From Triops longicaudatus (Eukaryota; Arthropoda; Branchiopoda; Notostraca; Triopsidae), in contig JAGQDJ010000142.1 of NCBI GenBank assembly GCA_022885665.1, positions 93,268-157,267 of the forward strand: a stretch of 64,000 nucleotides of DNA, in the 5' to 3' direction. Shown one piece after another: positions 49,433-63,479 of the stretch. The position numbers and the translations under genes were made by a program. The notes below the pieces were generated by a model. It had not been told where the DNA came from and made no database searches. It saw nothing but the letters and a program-made list of their open reading frames with translations. Position 1 is the stretch's first letter. Each line of letters opens with the position of its first letter.

Positions 49433-51960
49433 TTCGGATGCTGAAAACATATGTTGCAACCTCAAGTTCTTGGACAACAATAACAAAGACTGCTTCACAC
49501 GCCACCTATTATGTTTAACCGCTACAGCTTTTGTAGATTATCCTGCAGAAACAACAATTTGCATGATTCCGTAATAACGAGCTTTACAGCTCACGTTAAA
49601 ATTCGATACCCTTGACTTCGGTTTATTTCATTTTCAATTTTCGTTGTCCTTATTTTGATACACGTATAGAATAAAGGTAGGAAGTGACATACAAAAGTAT
49701 CCGGAGATTTTCTTACTGAAAACTATTGCTCGAATTGAATTCCGTTTTGTCGGAAACTATGAGGGACGCTTTCGGCTACTGTTTTCTATGCATTTGGCAT
49801 GTCATGTTTTGGTTCTTTGACGAAATAGTGTTTACTTATATGCTTATAGCGAAGCGCTCGTCATATTGGTATGATTACCCCCCCCCCCCCCTCACTAGCC
49901 TCATTGCAGACACTTCAAATCGTCATCGATTATTATACTGTTGTCTAATATTCTTGCATTAATTGGAAATATTAATTTATTCAGTGCTATTGGAAGTTTG
50001 ATTTAAAATGGATTATATGAAATGTTAATCATTTAATATAATCAACCTCTGTAGCTGTTCTAACCGTTTTAGTACAACACTTAGGGAAGAAAGTATAATT
50101 TCTTTATTTCCTTCTAAATTCCTAGTGCAGCATTGTCCTTGCCAGTTCATGTCATTTAAAATTTGTGGCGAAAACTGCCCTTAAGGCTATAATACAGTCT
50201 GAGTCTATTGTTCTAGAACTAATTACCTTCCTAGAAACTAACTTTTCGAAATGTTAGTTAACTACTAAAGAGTGTAATCATTTGTATTTTACAAAGAATA
50301 ACTCAACAAATCGAAATGCTTTTATACTACAGTGAAAAAGCAGAAATTATTCACTAAAAACTTAAAAAGGTGAAAAAGTGCAAAATATTTATTAAAAGCT
50401 ATAACAGGCCCTTTATAATTTTCTCCCTTAATTTGCCCGCCACGTGCTTTATTTGAATTCATACGTTTTATTTTCCAACTTTTTTCTTATAATTCGCTAA
50501 ATCCAGTTCTTAATACTGCTGACTAAACTCCTATTGTTACCTTATGTAATTACTTTCAAGAATTTTATGCAATACCATTCTGTTGACCAGAGCTTCTTAA
50601 TAATTTTCACCCATTACCTAAATCTAACTACCAGAATGTCAGCATTACACAACAAAAATATTCTTCAAACTAAATATAAATTTAAAAAAATATGTTTTAA
50701 AATATTGTGCAACTATTTCAACGATAAAAGAATCACACGTTAAATGATTCAGGCGACTTTTCAAAAAATAATATTTGCTCATAAGTTTCTGACAGAAAGT
50801 TTTGAATCGTAATATCTCTTACATATCGTGGAGAATTTTGAAAAAATATCACTGTCTAATTTTATCACAAAAAAATAAAAAATAAATAAATAAAAACTCG
50901 CACTGACGTTTTTTTGTGAAACGAATAAGTTTATAATTTGCCTTGGAGTTCATTTGAGCCATTCAAGGTACTTCTTTTTTAACGAGAACAGAGTTCGTAT
51001 TTTTTATGAAGTATGGAGTTACCAGCCTGTGAGCATTGTCTAACTTTCTCAGGTGATTATTTCAAAAGTAACTGGCAGATATGAGTTTCAGTCAAGATGT
51101 TAGTTAAAACTTGTTTCAGTGTAACAGTACGCCTGATACTAATTTTCTGAAAAATCTTTCACTAAAACCATTCAAATTATAATTGTTTGTTGCAAATTTA
51201 CTATCGTTTGTAAAGTTTACTGACTATATGCTATAATATTCACTATATGCCACTTTAGTGTCAGAAATCTAGTAAAATGTTGAACAGTTACATTGAAAGA
51301 GCATGAATCGTTTAATACGTAATTTCCCATAGCTCACTTAGGTAACACGTAGTCTTCAAATGAAAACATTTTGTGCAAGTATATCTAAAACGCTAGGTAG
51401 ATAAATCGTTACTTTGGCATTTCAATCCTTTCGGGACAAAATATTCGCATAAGCAAATTTTAAACATTAATTTTTCTACAGACGGACTGCATTACCCAAA
51501 TCCCAGCTATTTTTACCCAATTTTGGGTAATTTTACCAAGCATTGAGAAGCACTGATATAGACCTACTGCGCAATCTATTTCACGCAATTTTGTTTCGAA
51601 GTTCCTTTTGTTACCAGATGTTCACAAGCCCAGATGACAACACCGTTAATTGCAAGCAATATGCCGACTAGGGCATTCAAATATGTACACAACGCATAGA
51701 AGCTTTTATTTCGTAAGAAGCGTTACGTACAAATCTGGTTGGAGCAGTGATTTAGGCTCGTGCAGGCAATGAAACAAATTTCTGGTATTTACGCGTCCTG
51801 TAATAAATTAATAAACAAATAATTATGGTTTTCTTTGTATAATTTCGTCATAAATAGCTACGTAATCGAATATTAGAAGATCTATAAATCATGGAAAAAA
51901 AATACGTCAGCCATTCGAAACACAGAGTAACCAAAGATCTGTGTACAAACTTTTAGAGGC
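49433..51960. other. AT-rich intergenic region
   Basis: About 2.5 kb without a recognisable gene. There is a run of 12 C residues near 49880-49890 and a dispersed repeat copy at 51265-51555. Confidence 0.55.
51265..51555. repeat. Dispersed repeat, copy C
   Basis: Resembles the 26420-26704 segment in block order and ends TTTTACCCAATTTTGGGTAA followed by a GAGAAGCACTG terminus, the reverse of CAGTGCTTCTC. Probably a decayed hAT-like element. Confidence 0.55.
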
Positions 51961-51967
51961 CTCACCC

Positions 51968-51976
51968 TTATAAGTA
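51968..51976 (+). promoter_or_regulatory. TATA box of peptide gene 1
   Basis: CTTATAAGT lies about 60 bp before the start codon of the first peptide gene, the same distance as in gene 2. Confidence 0.55.
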
Positions 51977-52029
51977 TGACACATCTGGTCAAAATGTTTA
52001 TCGCCAAGAAGCATTCTTACCCTATAGAC

Positions 52030-52412
52030 ATGAAGTTTTTAGACGTTCTTTCGTTGACTCTAGTCATCTGCGTTGTTTGCGAAGCGTACGCTACCACCGA
52101 AGGTAAGATTTGAATTTGCAGTATGCCCTAAGTCCAGGTTTTATAAGCTATTTTTTTGTGGATTTCCTAGGTCAAGCACCTCTAAAAAATCTCACCCATC
52201 TTATGCAAACGCGAGAAGCAACTCCCGAGAAAATCCTCCAGTATATTGGGTACTCCTTTATAAGAATGAGCATCGATGCCGCTGCTGCACCGGTGTATAC
52301 TGCCATTCTACCTGTGCTACAAACAGCACCTGGCTGTTATTCATCTATCAATACAATGCTTGCTCAATTGCTTGATTCTCTGAAAGCCAATTTTCCTTTA
52401 CCTACACTTTAA
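52030..52412 (+). CDS. Secreted peptide family, member 1
   Basis: Two exons, 52030-52102 and 52171-52412, phase-1 intron of 68 bp, 104 residues. Exon 1 is a signal peptide (MKFLDVLSLTLVICVVCEAY) and ends just after the probable cleavage site. Exon 2 starts with a polar linker, then the family core: ILQYIGYSFIRMSIDAAAAP, VYTAILPVLQTAP and the terminal ANFPLPTL. The mature peptide has a single Cys. I recognise no known family. The core has the apolar/charged spacing of amphipathic helices with conserved I-R, D-A, A-P-V-Y and F-P-L-P positions. It is the first of four same-strand copies. The function is unknown; small size, signal peptide and tandem duplication suggest an extracellular effector, structural or defence peptide. 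Confidence 0.8.
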
Positions 52413-52826
52413 AGTGCTAGTAATTGGTGGCAATGTGTGCGTTCGTCCATTAATGTATCAGTGCTAGTCTACGCATGTCTAAATTATTAAAATTGTAAGT
52501 TTAACCTTTTAGTGCGTCTGATACACCCTATCTACACAGAATACACAGGATACAGCTAAATACACAGACTACTAAAACTTCAATCTTTATGATTATTCCT
52601 GGTCACTGAAATGCATTAAAAATAACAAAAAGATAAAACATTGTCGAAGATTATACTCTTGGAGAAACTAAATATAGTTATCGGTGTCGTCACACTATGC
52701 ACTTTTAAGAACCAAAAGTCGCATACAGACGTAGAAATTTGGATAAGCCGTTTTGAAGCTATTGTTCTTAGAGTTTTTTTTTACTTGAATATGATTTTGA
52801 GTTCAGTAACTACAAAACTCTTTATA

Positions 52827-52909
<83 letters not shown>

Positions 52910-53813
52910 TAATTTGATTAATCGAATTCCAGTTAAATAACACTAGCCTATACAATACATACCGATGTCACAACGCAAGTGCACCTCTCAATTGATTTAA
53001 TGTACTTGGATGTAAATATTAAGAAACAGCTTTTGTATAATCTTTTCCAAATAATACTGAAAAATTTGCAAATTTTGAATTGGCACTACTTTTCTTTTGC
53101 GCCCCTGTCTGCTGCGCCCCAGGCCATGAACTAGGTTATCCTTACAGGAAATCCGGCCATGGCTGTACTGTTTCACGGAATTGCGAACTTGCTCAAATCT
53201 TTTCGCAGGAATTGGACTTGGTTTGATCTTCAGTGAGATGAAGTATGCGAGCTTGAACTTGGAACTGGACTTGTTTCTGCAGCAAAAATGCTATCTCGGA
53301 TTTTGATGTGCAATTTCGTTATTATGTCAAAAGAACTCGGACATGGTCTAATTTTTTTTTTTACTTAAGCACAATCCTGCTTCGCATGCGTTAAGAACCG
53401 AAGCTTAATTATTGTTCGGGTAGCGCACTACTAGTCTTGCCGAAATGAATTGGAAAGGCATTTAACGAGGAAAGAAAACAGCGACTAATATTATTGAACT
53501 TAGTAAAAAGAGAAACGTTTCTAGTTCTGTCACATCAGCTGTCGTTACGAAGACGCAGCAGAAAATTTTTATGCCGAATTTAACAAGAAAGAAAGAAGTG
53601 CAGGTTTGCCTACTTCTAGGAAAACAAAGGAACGTAAAGTTCTGGCTCTGTTTCGTAAGGATTATGACAGTTGTATAGAAGGCAAAAAAATACTACCTCT
53701 AATCGTTGTACAATCAAAATAACAATAAATGACATTTACGTGTTTATGGTCCGGTTAACTAGATTGCTAGTTGCCCGAAAAGAACCATGTTGAAACTTCA
53801 GCTCGGTGTTCTA
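52413..53813. other. Spacer between peptide genes 1 and 2
   Basis: 1.4 kb. Holds the CT microsatellite and a short GC-rich patch (about 53097-53165) with TGCGCCCC words that may be a decayed transposon end. No exon recognised. Confidence 0.5.
52831..52903. repeat. CT dinucleotide microsatellite
   Basis: About 36 uninterrupted CT units between peptide genes 1 and 2. The poly-Leu-Ser frame over it is an artefact. Confidence 0.97.
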
Positions 53814-53823
53814 CATATAAGAC
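53814..53823 (+). promoter_or_regulatory. TATA box of peptide gene 2
   Basis: CATATAAGAC, about 60 bp before the start codon of the second copy. The promoter looks intact even though the second exon is damaged. Confidence 0.5.
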
Positions 53824-53874
53824 GTAGGGTCGTACCGTTCGAATAGTGAATGTATAACATTGTAACTAACAGAC

Positions 53875-54161
53875 ATGAAATCCTTTATCGTTTTCCTGTT
53901 AACTGTTAGTATTTGTATAGCTTGCAACCAAGCTTATCCTACCACCAATGGTAAGTTTTCACTTAACGTGCGTGACATATTTGAATACTAACAAAGTCGT
54001 TGTTCATTACTAAAGGGAAAGTAAACGAGCAGCCGCACACCATTTCATCTATAAATACATCAGAAATATCTGCTTCAACCAGAGTTAACCTCATCGAATA
54101 TTTCACGAACTTTGCTATAAGACTCGCTGTCGATGCAATTTATGTGATGCTAAAGCAGTAG
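53875..54161 (+). pseudogene. Secreted peptide family, member 2 (C-terminally truncated)
   Basis: Exon 1 at 53875-53950 encodes a good signal peptide (MKSFIVFLLTVSICIACNQA) with a normal donor. Exon 2 at 54016-54161 begins in phase and gives LIEYFTNFAIRLAVDAI, matching the first half of the core of members 4 and 5, then departs from the family and stops after 73 residues. The A-P-V-Y and F-P-L-P blocks are absent; sequence after the stop is still faintly similar but broken. A poly(A) signal AATAAA follows at 54299-54304. Either a pseudogene or a shortened peptide still made. Confidence 0.7.
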
Positions 54162-54474
54162 TTATTTCCGACCACCTTATGTAGTTACTGTTTCCTTCAA
54201 CTATTGACCAAATAATAAGTGGTTTGATTGCATTTCCGTTATGTAAGTTGTAATCTTTGCTTGTAAATTTCTAGTTTTTATTACTGATACGGAACAAGAA
54301 TAAACATTTATTCGTCGCCAAATTTAAATCCCTGACTTTGACTTTATGTTTGTATACTTCCTCAGACTTTACGATACACAATCTTTCTCCGTCTCACTAT
54401 CATAATCTGAGAAAACGATCTTCTGAGTGGTTCTTTGCTCTAGGGTTCCCTTAAATTTTTAGTGCAATTTTTAG

Positions 54475-54545
54475 GTATTGAAACTTTAAGCGAACAAACT
54501 CTCAAAAAGTATCTTACAAATTCTGGTATTGAATATAAATGATCC
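54475..54545 (+). pseudogene. Possible relic second exon of the peptide family
   Basis: After an acceptor-like TTTTTAG, a short open stretch gives TLSEQTLKKYLTNSG, which resembles the start of the family core (T-L-x-x-Y-x-T-N) and then stops. No matching first exon was found. Weak. Confidence 0.25.
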
Positions 54546-55338
54546 AACTAGGTTGCCCAATAAAATTGTTGCGATGTTTCGACATAAAATATAATTCACG
54601 ACAGCCAGCAGTGCAGTCGAGTAGGGTACTATCATACGAAAATTAGCACCGTATTACGGACTAACGACAGCAGAGAAACGCTTCCTAATAACGTGATATA
54701 TCACAAAGACTTTCGCTGATTCGAAGTTATGTGTTTTAGTACAGTCGAGTGAATTGAGCGAAAATGTTACATTTTCGTAAGGTACACAATTTGGAACCCT
54801 TCCATTCAATTCCCACCCAAGAAATCCGGTTGAATGTATTACAAAGAGTGATACCGTAAACAGTACACTATATGAGCAACTGAGTCGAAGCTTACATGAA
54901 ATATTAAACGCTCTGCATTAATGAAGCATGCCGATCACTACAACTGCCGAGCGTTACTTTACTCACAAATAAGACATAGCACGGCCACATACAAAATCAT
55001 GTCAATAGGCACAAGCATACGTCTTTCTGAAGAAAAAAATAATACATAATAACAAAGGATACTTAATAAAGTACACTTAACTAAAGCTGAGGCTATTTAA
55101 GCGCAGGCTTACGTATATTTTTGAATTTCGTAATAAATATATAAATAGCGGAAAAAAAGGACCACATTTTAAACTTCTTTGCACTTAAAGTGTCACACAG
55201 TCGTAAATATGGTGGAATATCGTCAGCAGGTGACTAGAGTGACTATTATTAAGCGACTATAAGTGTCATTATAGTGTTTATGACCCAATCGCTTGAAATT
55301 ACTAGCATCTGAACGCTTTGCCGCACAGTAGCCCTCTC
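54546..55338. other. Spacer between peptide genes 2 and 3
   Basis: About 0.8 kb of AT-rich sequence with nothing recognised. Confidence 0.5.
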
Positions 55339-55346
55339 TATATAAG
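55339..55346 (+). promoter_or_regulatory. TATA box of peptide gene 3
   Basis: TATATAAG, 56 bp before the start codon, in the shared context CTATATAAGAC. Confidence 0.65.
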
Positions 55347-55394
55347 ACTCACGTAAATCAGTGTTGGAATTAGTTAAGGAAACCTACCGTGAAA

Positions 55395-55775
55395 ATGAAA
55401 TTCCAACTTGTCTTGCTGGCGGCGGTAATCTTCGCTTCGTATATTAACGCTTCTGTCATACCGGAAGGTAAAAATTTGCTTTGTTTTAGAGTAGGCTATG
55501 TATCTTTTCGACTGTCTTTTCTAGACAAGGAATACGGCGAAAATAGCATTAATATTCAAGAGATAAGACAAACTTCCTCAAATTTCGACAAACTTCCGCA
55601 GTATGTTGCATATAGCATAATAAGAATGGTTATAAACGCTCTTGCAGCGCCGCTGTACACCGCCATTCTTCCGCTGGCAGCTACATCGCCTAGCTTGTTC
55701 ACAACCATTAACACCTTAATTGCCACTGGGGTTGCAGCTGCGATCGCTAATTTTCCCTTACCTACAATTAGTTGA
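55395..55775 (+). CDS. Secreted peptide family, member 3
   Basis: Two exons, 55395-55467 and 55525-55775, phase-1 intron of 57 bp, 107 residues. The signal peptide is MKFQLVLLAAVIFASYINA. The intron happens to be open in frame, so an unspliced reading would also be continuous; the splice is preferred because donor, acceptor and phase agree with the other members. The core has LPQYVAYSIIRMVINALAAP, LYTAILPLAATSP and ANFPLPTIS at the end, closest to member 1. The mature peptide has no Cys. Poly(A) signal AATAAA at 55885-55890. Unknown family. Confidence 0.8.
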   Translation: MKFQLVLLAAVIFASYINASVIPEGKNLLCFRVGYVSFRLSFLDKEYGENSINIQEIRQTSSNFDKLPQYVAYSIIRMVINALAAPLYTAILPLAATSPSLFTTINTLIATGVAAAIANFPLPTIS

Positions 55776-56408
55776 AAGACTGAAAAAAATTTAAACAAAA
55801 AGTAGAAATACATGTTAAACTTAAAATAATACCCAACTTTAGCTAATAAGACCAATTAGTGTATTTTGTAGAAAAAAAGACAGGAATAAACGCGTAAACG
55901 CGAAAGTAAGGTCAACGAGAATTTAATAAGATGTTGCTGATTTTTATGGTTTGAAATTACTGATCCTGTTGTACGGAATTACGTCGAATAGTATCGGCTG
56001 CCGTGGCGGCCATTCTTGTTTCTTGAGAACACATTCGTGGCGTTAAGGAAACTTCCGGCAAAAGGTAGCGTATGGCTATAGAAATATCGAAAGAACATTT
56101 TTTAACGAGGATGTTAGTCTCTTTACGCTCCAATTGCTATAAAGTAATTAAAATTTCGTCGTTTCCGTGTTACAAATATGAACTAACAAAGTAAAGAGGT
56201 TTATTAATATATAGTTTGCCTTGTTGCCCTTGGAATGACTCAAAGTACATACAAACAACGAACACAAAGGTAACTTAATGCCACATATAACCCAAAGCGG
56301 ATGTAAGTCAACAATAAGTAAAGAGAAGCCGACATTTATAGTATAATGACGCAAACTCGTTAGCACCTTATGTCTTACGTCGAGACGTAGGTTGACTGCC
56401 TAAATATG
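55776..56408. other. Spacer between peptide genes 3 and 4
   Basis: About 0.6 kb including the 3' UTR of gene 3. No other feature recognised. Confidence 0.5.
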
Positions 56409-56417
56409 TATATAAGG
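56409..56417 (+). promoter_or_regulatory. TATA box of peptide gene 4
   Basis: TATATAAGG, 96 bp before the start codon. Confidence 0.65.
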
Positions 56418-56504
56418 ACTGTGAAGTTCTCAAAGCGTAAAAAAAATTCCTCTTGTATACACTATAGTCTTCATTGGGCGAAAAATATTATTCAACTTTT
56501 TAAA

Positions 56505-56893
56505 ATGAAGTTCCTTTTCGTATTCGTTTTGACTATTGCTATGTGTATTGCTTGCAGCCAAGCCTTTGCCATCTCCGGAGGTAAGATTTTGTTTGCCACA
56601 ATGTTGTTGATTCTAATCTTGATAATTCTACCTTTGTAGATAAAGAAACTGCGGAGAAAAGTGTTGTATTGACCGAAGGAACACCATCAGTACGACTTGA
56701 TATTCCTACGCTCATCCAATATGTCACGAACTTCGTTATCAGATTGGTCATTGATGCCTCTGTCGCACCGGTGTACGCTTTCATCGCCCCTCTTGCACTA
56801 ATTTCTCCTGATGCTTACACTGCAGCTAATAGTGCCATTGGTACTGCCATTACGGCTTTTAAAAATTCATTCTTCCCCTTGCCAACTCTTTAA
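56505..56893 (+). CDS. Secreted peptide family, member 4
   Basis: Two exons, 56505-56580 and 56640-56893, phase-1 intron of 59 bp, 109 residues. The signal peptide MKFLFVFVLTIAMCIACSQA is close to those of members 2 and 5. The core reads TLIQYVTNFVIRLVIDASVA, PVYAFIAPLALISPDAY and ends NSFFPLPTL. No Cys in the predicted mature peptide. Poly(A) signal AATAAA at 56984-56989. Closest relative is member 5, 6 kb away on the other strand, with which it shares the longer FFPLP ending. No recognised family. Confidence 0.82.
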
Positions 56894-59759
<2,866 letters not shown>

Positions 59760-60024
59760 TAAATCAGTAGCTTCCTGGAAGGCAGCTAACGTTTTATCGA
59801 AACGTTTCTTGCAAACACACCATAAAGAGAACTAGAGCTAAGTAAGTGGTTTTTCACGCTAAAGAATTTCCTGTGATTGAACGTTTTTTAGTGTATGTAT
59901 TTACAAAACAGGCAAAACTGAATAAAAACGAGCTTACCTTGCAGTAACTCACGCCTTCGTCATACCTTGTCTGTCTGATATCTTCTTTGGCATCTTTCAG
60001 AAGCTGTTTCATTGAAGCATTCAT
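59760..60024 (-). pseudogene. Orphan TPR-protein fragment, SKIC3/TTC37-like first exon
   Basis: Exon 60024-59938 opens with an ATG and encodes MKQLLKDAKEDIRQTRYDEG then VSYCK before a strong donor GTAAGC. This resembles the first TPR helix pair of SKIC3/TTC37 (LK-A-D-IR-Y-EAL-CK). Downstream, after an acceptor-like AGCTCTAG, a stretch gives RFDKTLAAFQEATDLQ, another TPR-like helix, but it is not followed by a donor and the frame stops. The rest of such a large gene is not in the window. Best read as a duplicated fragment or a first exon with an unseen remainder. Confidence 0.35.
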
Positions 60025-60355
60025 GTTTTAAGTTCTAGATTAAAAACAATTGTAAAGACACGTTGAACCGCGTTGGGTGTTAAGGGGCGTGGTTAAGTCA
60101 CTGCTATATTTAGAAAAAACTCGTAAATCTATTTTATAAACTGAGTGAAATCTGTCCATATTTTTCACTTTGGTGCTCTTTCCAATACAGTTCTAAAGTT
60201 TTGTGTTCCCTTCATTTTCTACCCACGCACCATCGAATTTAATTCTGCTGCTTTGATTTAAACCTACGCGCCATAGCTGTCACCTAGCAGCAGATACTTC
60301 AACATTGAACGTGACAAGTTAGGACTAAGCACAAGCTCCAGCTAGCGACAGGGGT

Positions 60356-60389
60356 TATAAAAGGCGGACAAAGCCTGCAGTGAGTCAGT
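60356..60389 (+). promoter_or_regulatory. Core promoter: TATA box plus arthropod initiator
   Basis: TATAAAAG at 60356-60363 and TCAGT at 60385-60389. The distance from the first T of the TATA box to the A of the initiator is 31 bp, the canonical spacing for a focused arthropod RNA polymerase II promoter. Confidence 0.7.
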
Positions 60390-61175
60390 GAGGCTGCAGT
60401 TGTCAAAGAGTAACGACTTATCTGAAGCCTGGTTTGTAACTCCGCCAGTAACTCTGCGGTAGACGTACATTAGATTTTACTGCAAGTCTCAAGATTGGAT
60501 AAAGCAGGAGGGCCAACCCAGAATATTCCCGTAAAGCCTGGGGTATCGTTTTGGGATATTCTGTTGAATGAATTGGACGTAGTCCGATGCATGTTACTGT
60601 TTAGTACACGGAGGTTGGCATTCGGGGACGCTCAGTACTTGTCTGAGCCTTGCGCCAATAGTCATCACAAGGTGGTTGCGGACCATAGACTCAGGGGTGT
60701 CTTTGGCCCACTCTGAATGCCTTGGGGTTGGCGTTCAGAGTAGTTTCCAAGTAGTTTCTAGCTTGACGTAGAGACTGGGGTGTGTCTTCGGGGGGGGGGG
60801 GGGGGTCTTGCTAAAATTTCTCAATGATCTTGTTCTTGCGATTGGAAAACGAAGTGCAGGTTCATCGACGTCCAACCCCTCCACTGCCGCTAGGTTCCCA
60901 CTACCAGTTTTCCGAAAGCCTGATATGGTTATTTAGGAAATAGACAAGCGAGCTTTGGCTTGCATTTCACAATCTAAATGCTATTACAATGTGATTAGCA
61001 AGAACTCGGGTAGCCCCAGTTCGAGTTCGGTTGGTAAACTCCGCTAGTAACTTGCTGACGTCTGTAGAAGTTGCTGCCAGTCCCAAGCCTTGATAAACGA
61101 GGATGGCTAACTAGTGATCAAATGTAATTTTGAAAATGTACTTTGGTATCAATAAAGCATATCTCTGAAATAACT
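60387..61175 (+). ncRNA. Putative long non-coding transcript with internal repeats
   Basis: Begins at the TATA/initiator promoter and ends after AATAAA at 61151-61156, about 0.8 kb. The region is less AT-rich than its surroundings. No ATG-initiated frame of useful length is present; the longest open stretch, 60495-60716, has no ATG at its start and matches nothing I know. It contains direct repeats: about 60431-60520 resembles 61029-61115 (CTCCGC-AGTAACT ... AAGTC-CAAG ... GATAAA), and GGTTGGCATTCGG near 60613 recurs as GGTTGGCGTTCAG near 60726. A poly-G run of about 17 lies at 60789-60805. It could also be a spliced gene with a tiny frame or an active transposon relic. Confidence 0.4.
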
Positions 61176-62896
61176 AGCGTGCTCTTTATTCTGATGCCAC
61201 TTCACAACGTTTCAGAACTTTCTACTTTTACTTCACAACGTTTACCATCTCTCTTTAGCTACTGCAACTTTCAACCTTCAAAAACTATTTGGCATTTGTA
61301 GCTAGAACAATCTCCCGTCGTTTGATTATTTTCATGCCCAGTACAGCCACTTGACATTAGCCATCTTGACTTTCAACGTTCAAAGCCAGTTGACGTTCAT
61401 TTGTGTAGCAATCTTCCGTCGTTTTTTAAACTCATCAGGACCAATACAGCCAAGGCTAAATGTAATTGCAACTACCAAGCTTCGAATGCAAGTAGGCGTT
61501 TTCAACAGTAACGGCTTCGGCTACGGCTTCCTTGGCTTTTGAAGCCAGATGTTCGAGCTTTAGCTTCGGCTTTGGCTTCAGTTTGGTTAGGGAATCATGT
61601 GAAATTACGTAATTTGCGGGTGCTCGCATGGCAGGAATCGCACTGCTGTGTTCCTACATGGGCCGTAAAGCATTGTGGAGCGTGATAGTGCTTAGCCAGT
61701 GAATAGAGTTGTTTCCATTTTTTAATCAGCCGCGCTGTGCCAAAATAGTTTGTTCAACGACAGTCAATACCTTTTGTTTGTGTTTATATTTTAATTAAGC
61801 TTTCGAGTGTTACTTTTTGCAAAGACAGGATTGCATGATTCAGTGTAATGACTCCCTCAGTGTACAATTTTGGAAACATATGGTTCGACCTGTTGCCAAG
61901 GATTGATGTTAATAGTCACCATTTTTTGGCCTCGCCCAATTACTTTCTACGGTGCACACTGTCTCTTGTGTTTCACCAAGTTTTAACAAACTCCTTACAG
62001 AATGAAATTTAGATCAATTGAGACAATGAAATGACGTTACGAGTTTTTGTATGAAGGTTTTTATTCCATTAATGTATTTAAGGTGTAGGAAAGAATAATT
62101 CTACATTTCCCTACGGAATGCTTCTTCGGTATTCGGAGTCTATATGGCTCAAACTTCAACGTTTCCAAGTTCCCAAGCACAATGCGGACTGATCTGAGTG
62201 ACCCAGTATAGTAGTAAATGCATTGAAAGTTTTTAGTCATTGAAAGCCTTGTTTTAGTGCATTTCCCTTCAATGCAGCATCAGGAATGTTCTACTTGTAC
62301 AAAAATATTATAATCCACCTAACCATTAAATAAAACAGCATACAATGCGAAAACTACTTAGGCAATCGAAAATAGGCACGAGCCTATATACAATTAATAA
62401 AAATTTGCACGATGGAATCTAATAATAACGAGCTCCTTTTTACAACGAACTATTGCTTGGAATAGACTGGTTTTACGGCCCAAGGGTTTCTGCAACCTTA
62501 AAGGAAAAGCGTTCAATATAACGAACTTTCGGATATACATAAAAAATTTGTCTCCAGGAGATTCGTTTCAAACAATTGGATTGCACTAATATGTTTTGTT
62601 TTTTTTCTTCTGGAAATATTGCTAACATAACAATTGACTAAGCTTATGCAATAAATATGGAAATTTTTGCTCGTCACATTCCGAACATTGCGCTTGCCTT
62701 ATTTAGGTGCGTTAATGCAAAAACTCGATATCCGTCACGAACAAAATGGAAGCTTGAACAACCAAGTTTCGCAAACTACACAAGGAAGAGTAGACGCGTA
62801 TTTTCTTTCGAATCAGATTTTATTTTATATAGTCTGTTTGCTACCATAGAACAGGCACCTCAACCCTTGCTTACAAATAATTTTGAAACACACATT
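61176..62896. other. Spacer before peptide gene 5
   Basis: About 1.7 kb. CTTTA/ACGGCTTCGGCTACGG-type words near 61505-61580 form a short degenerate repeat, and 62440-62545 has TATAACGAA words like those near 58720. No exon recognised. Confidence 0.5.
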
Positions 62897-63479
62897 CTAA
62901 TCAATAGCTGGCAATGGAAAGAACGTATCTTTAAAGCAAGTTATAGCCCAGCCAATGGCGGAATAAATATTAGCGTAAGCACCGGGAGAAATAATCGCAA
63001 GAGGAGCAATAAAAATGTACACCGGAGCTACAGTGCAGTCGATAATCAGTCTAATTACGGAGTTCGTGATGTGTTGGAGCGTAGTGATGCTGAATGTTCT
63101 CAAGGATTGCTCTTCGTCAGACAAAATAATGCTCTTTTGTCCAGGTTGCTCATCTAATTAAGAAATAGAAGTATTACGTTCACTTGTCGTGGCATCACCG
63201 CAACCAGATAACAATAATTAACAAAATTTATAACATGATTTCGAAGAGATACATAAAAATTATAATTCGAACATTTTACAAAATGAGACATTTTTAGAGC
63301 CACTTTTTCAGTGTGTGTTGCAGTGTAAGCTTTTTTAATGCGGAATTTTATTTGTTTGTTTGTTTTATTTGTTTCTATTGACAAGAAAAGAGCAGAACCT
63401 TACCGTCAACAATTGTAGAAGCTTGGCTGCAAGCAACGCAAGCGGCTACAGCGAGCAAGAATGTGAAGAGGAACTTCAT
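62897..63479 (-). CDS. Secreted peptide family, member 5 (inverted)
   Basis: Two exons, 63479-63404 and 63153-62897, phase-1 intron of 250 bp, longer than in the other copies, 110 residues. The signal peptide is MKFLFTFLLAVAACVACSQA. The core gives TLQHITNSVIRLIIDCTVAP, VYIFIAPLAIISPGAY and FFPLPAID. It has two Cys in the mature part, one in the I-D-x motif and one before the C-terminal FKD, which could pair or crosslink; the other copies lack them. Closest to member 4. The plus-strand open frame over exon 2 (62657-63157) is a shadow. No recognised family. Confidence 0.82.

Noticed and set aside
62657..63157. 166-codon plus-strand open frame
   Set aside because: It overlaps exon 2 of peptide member 5 on the other strand, which has signal peptide, splice sites and four paralogues in support.
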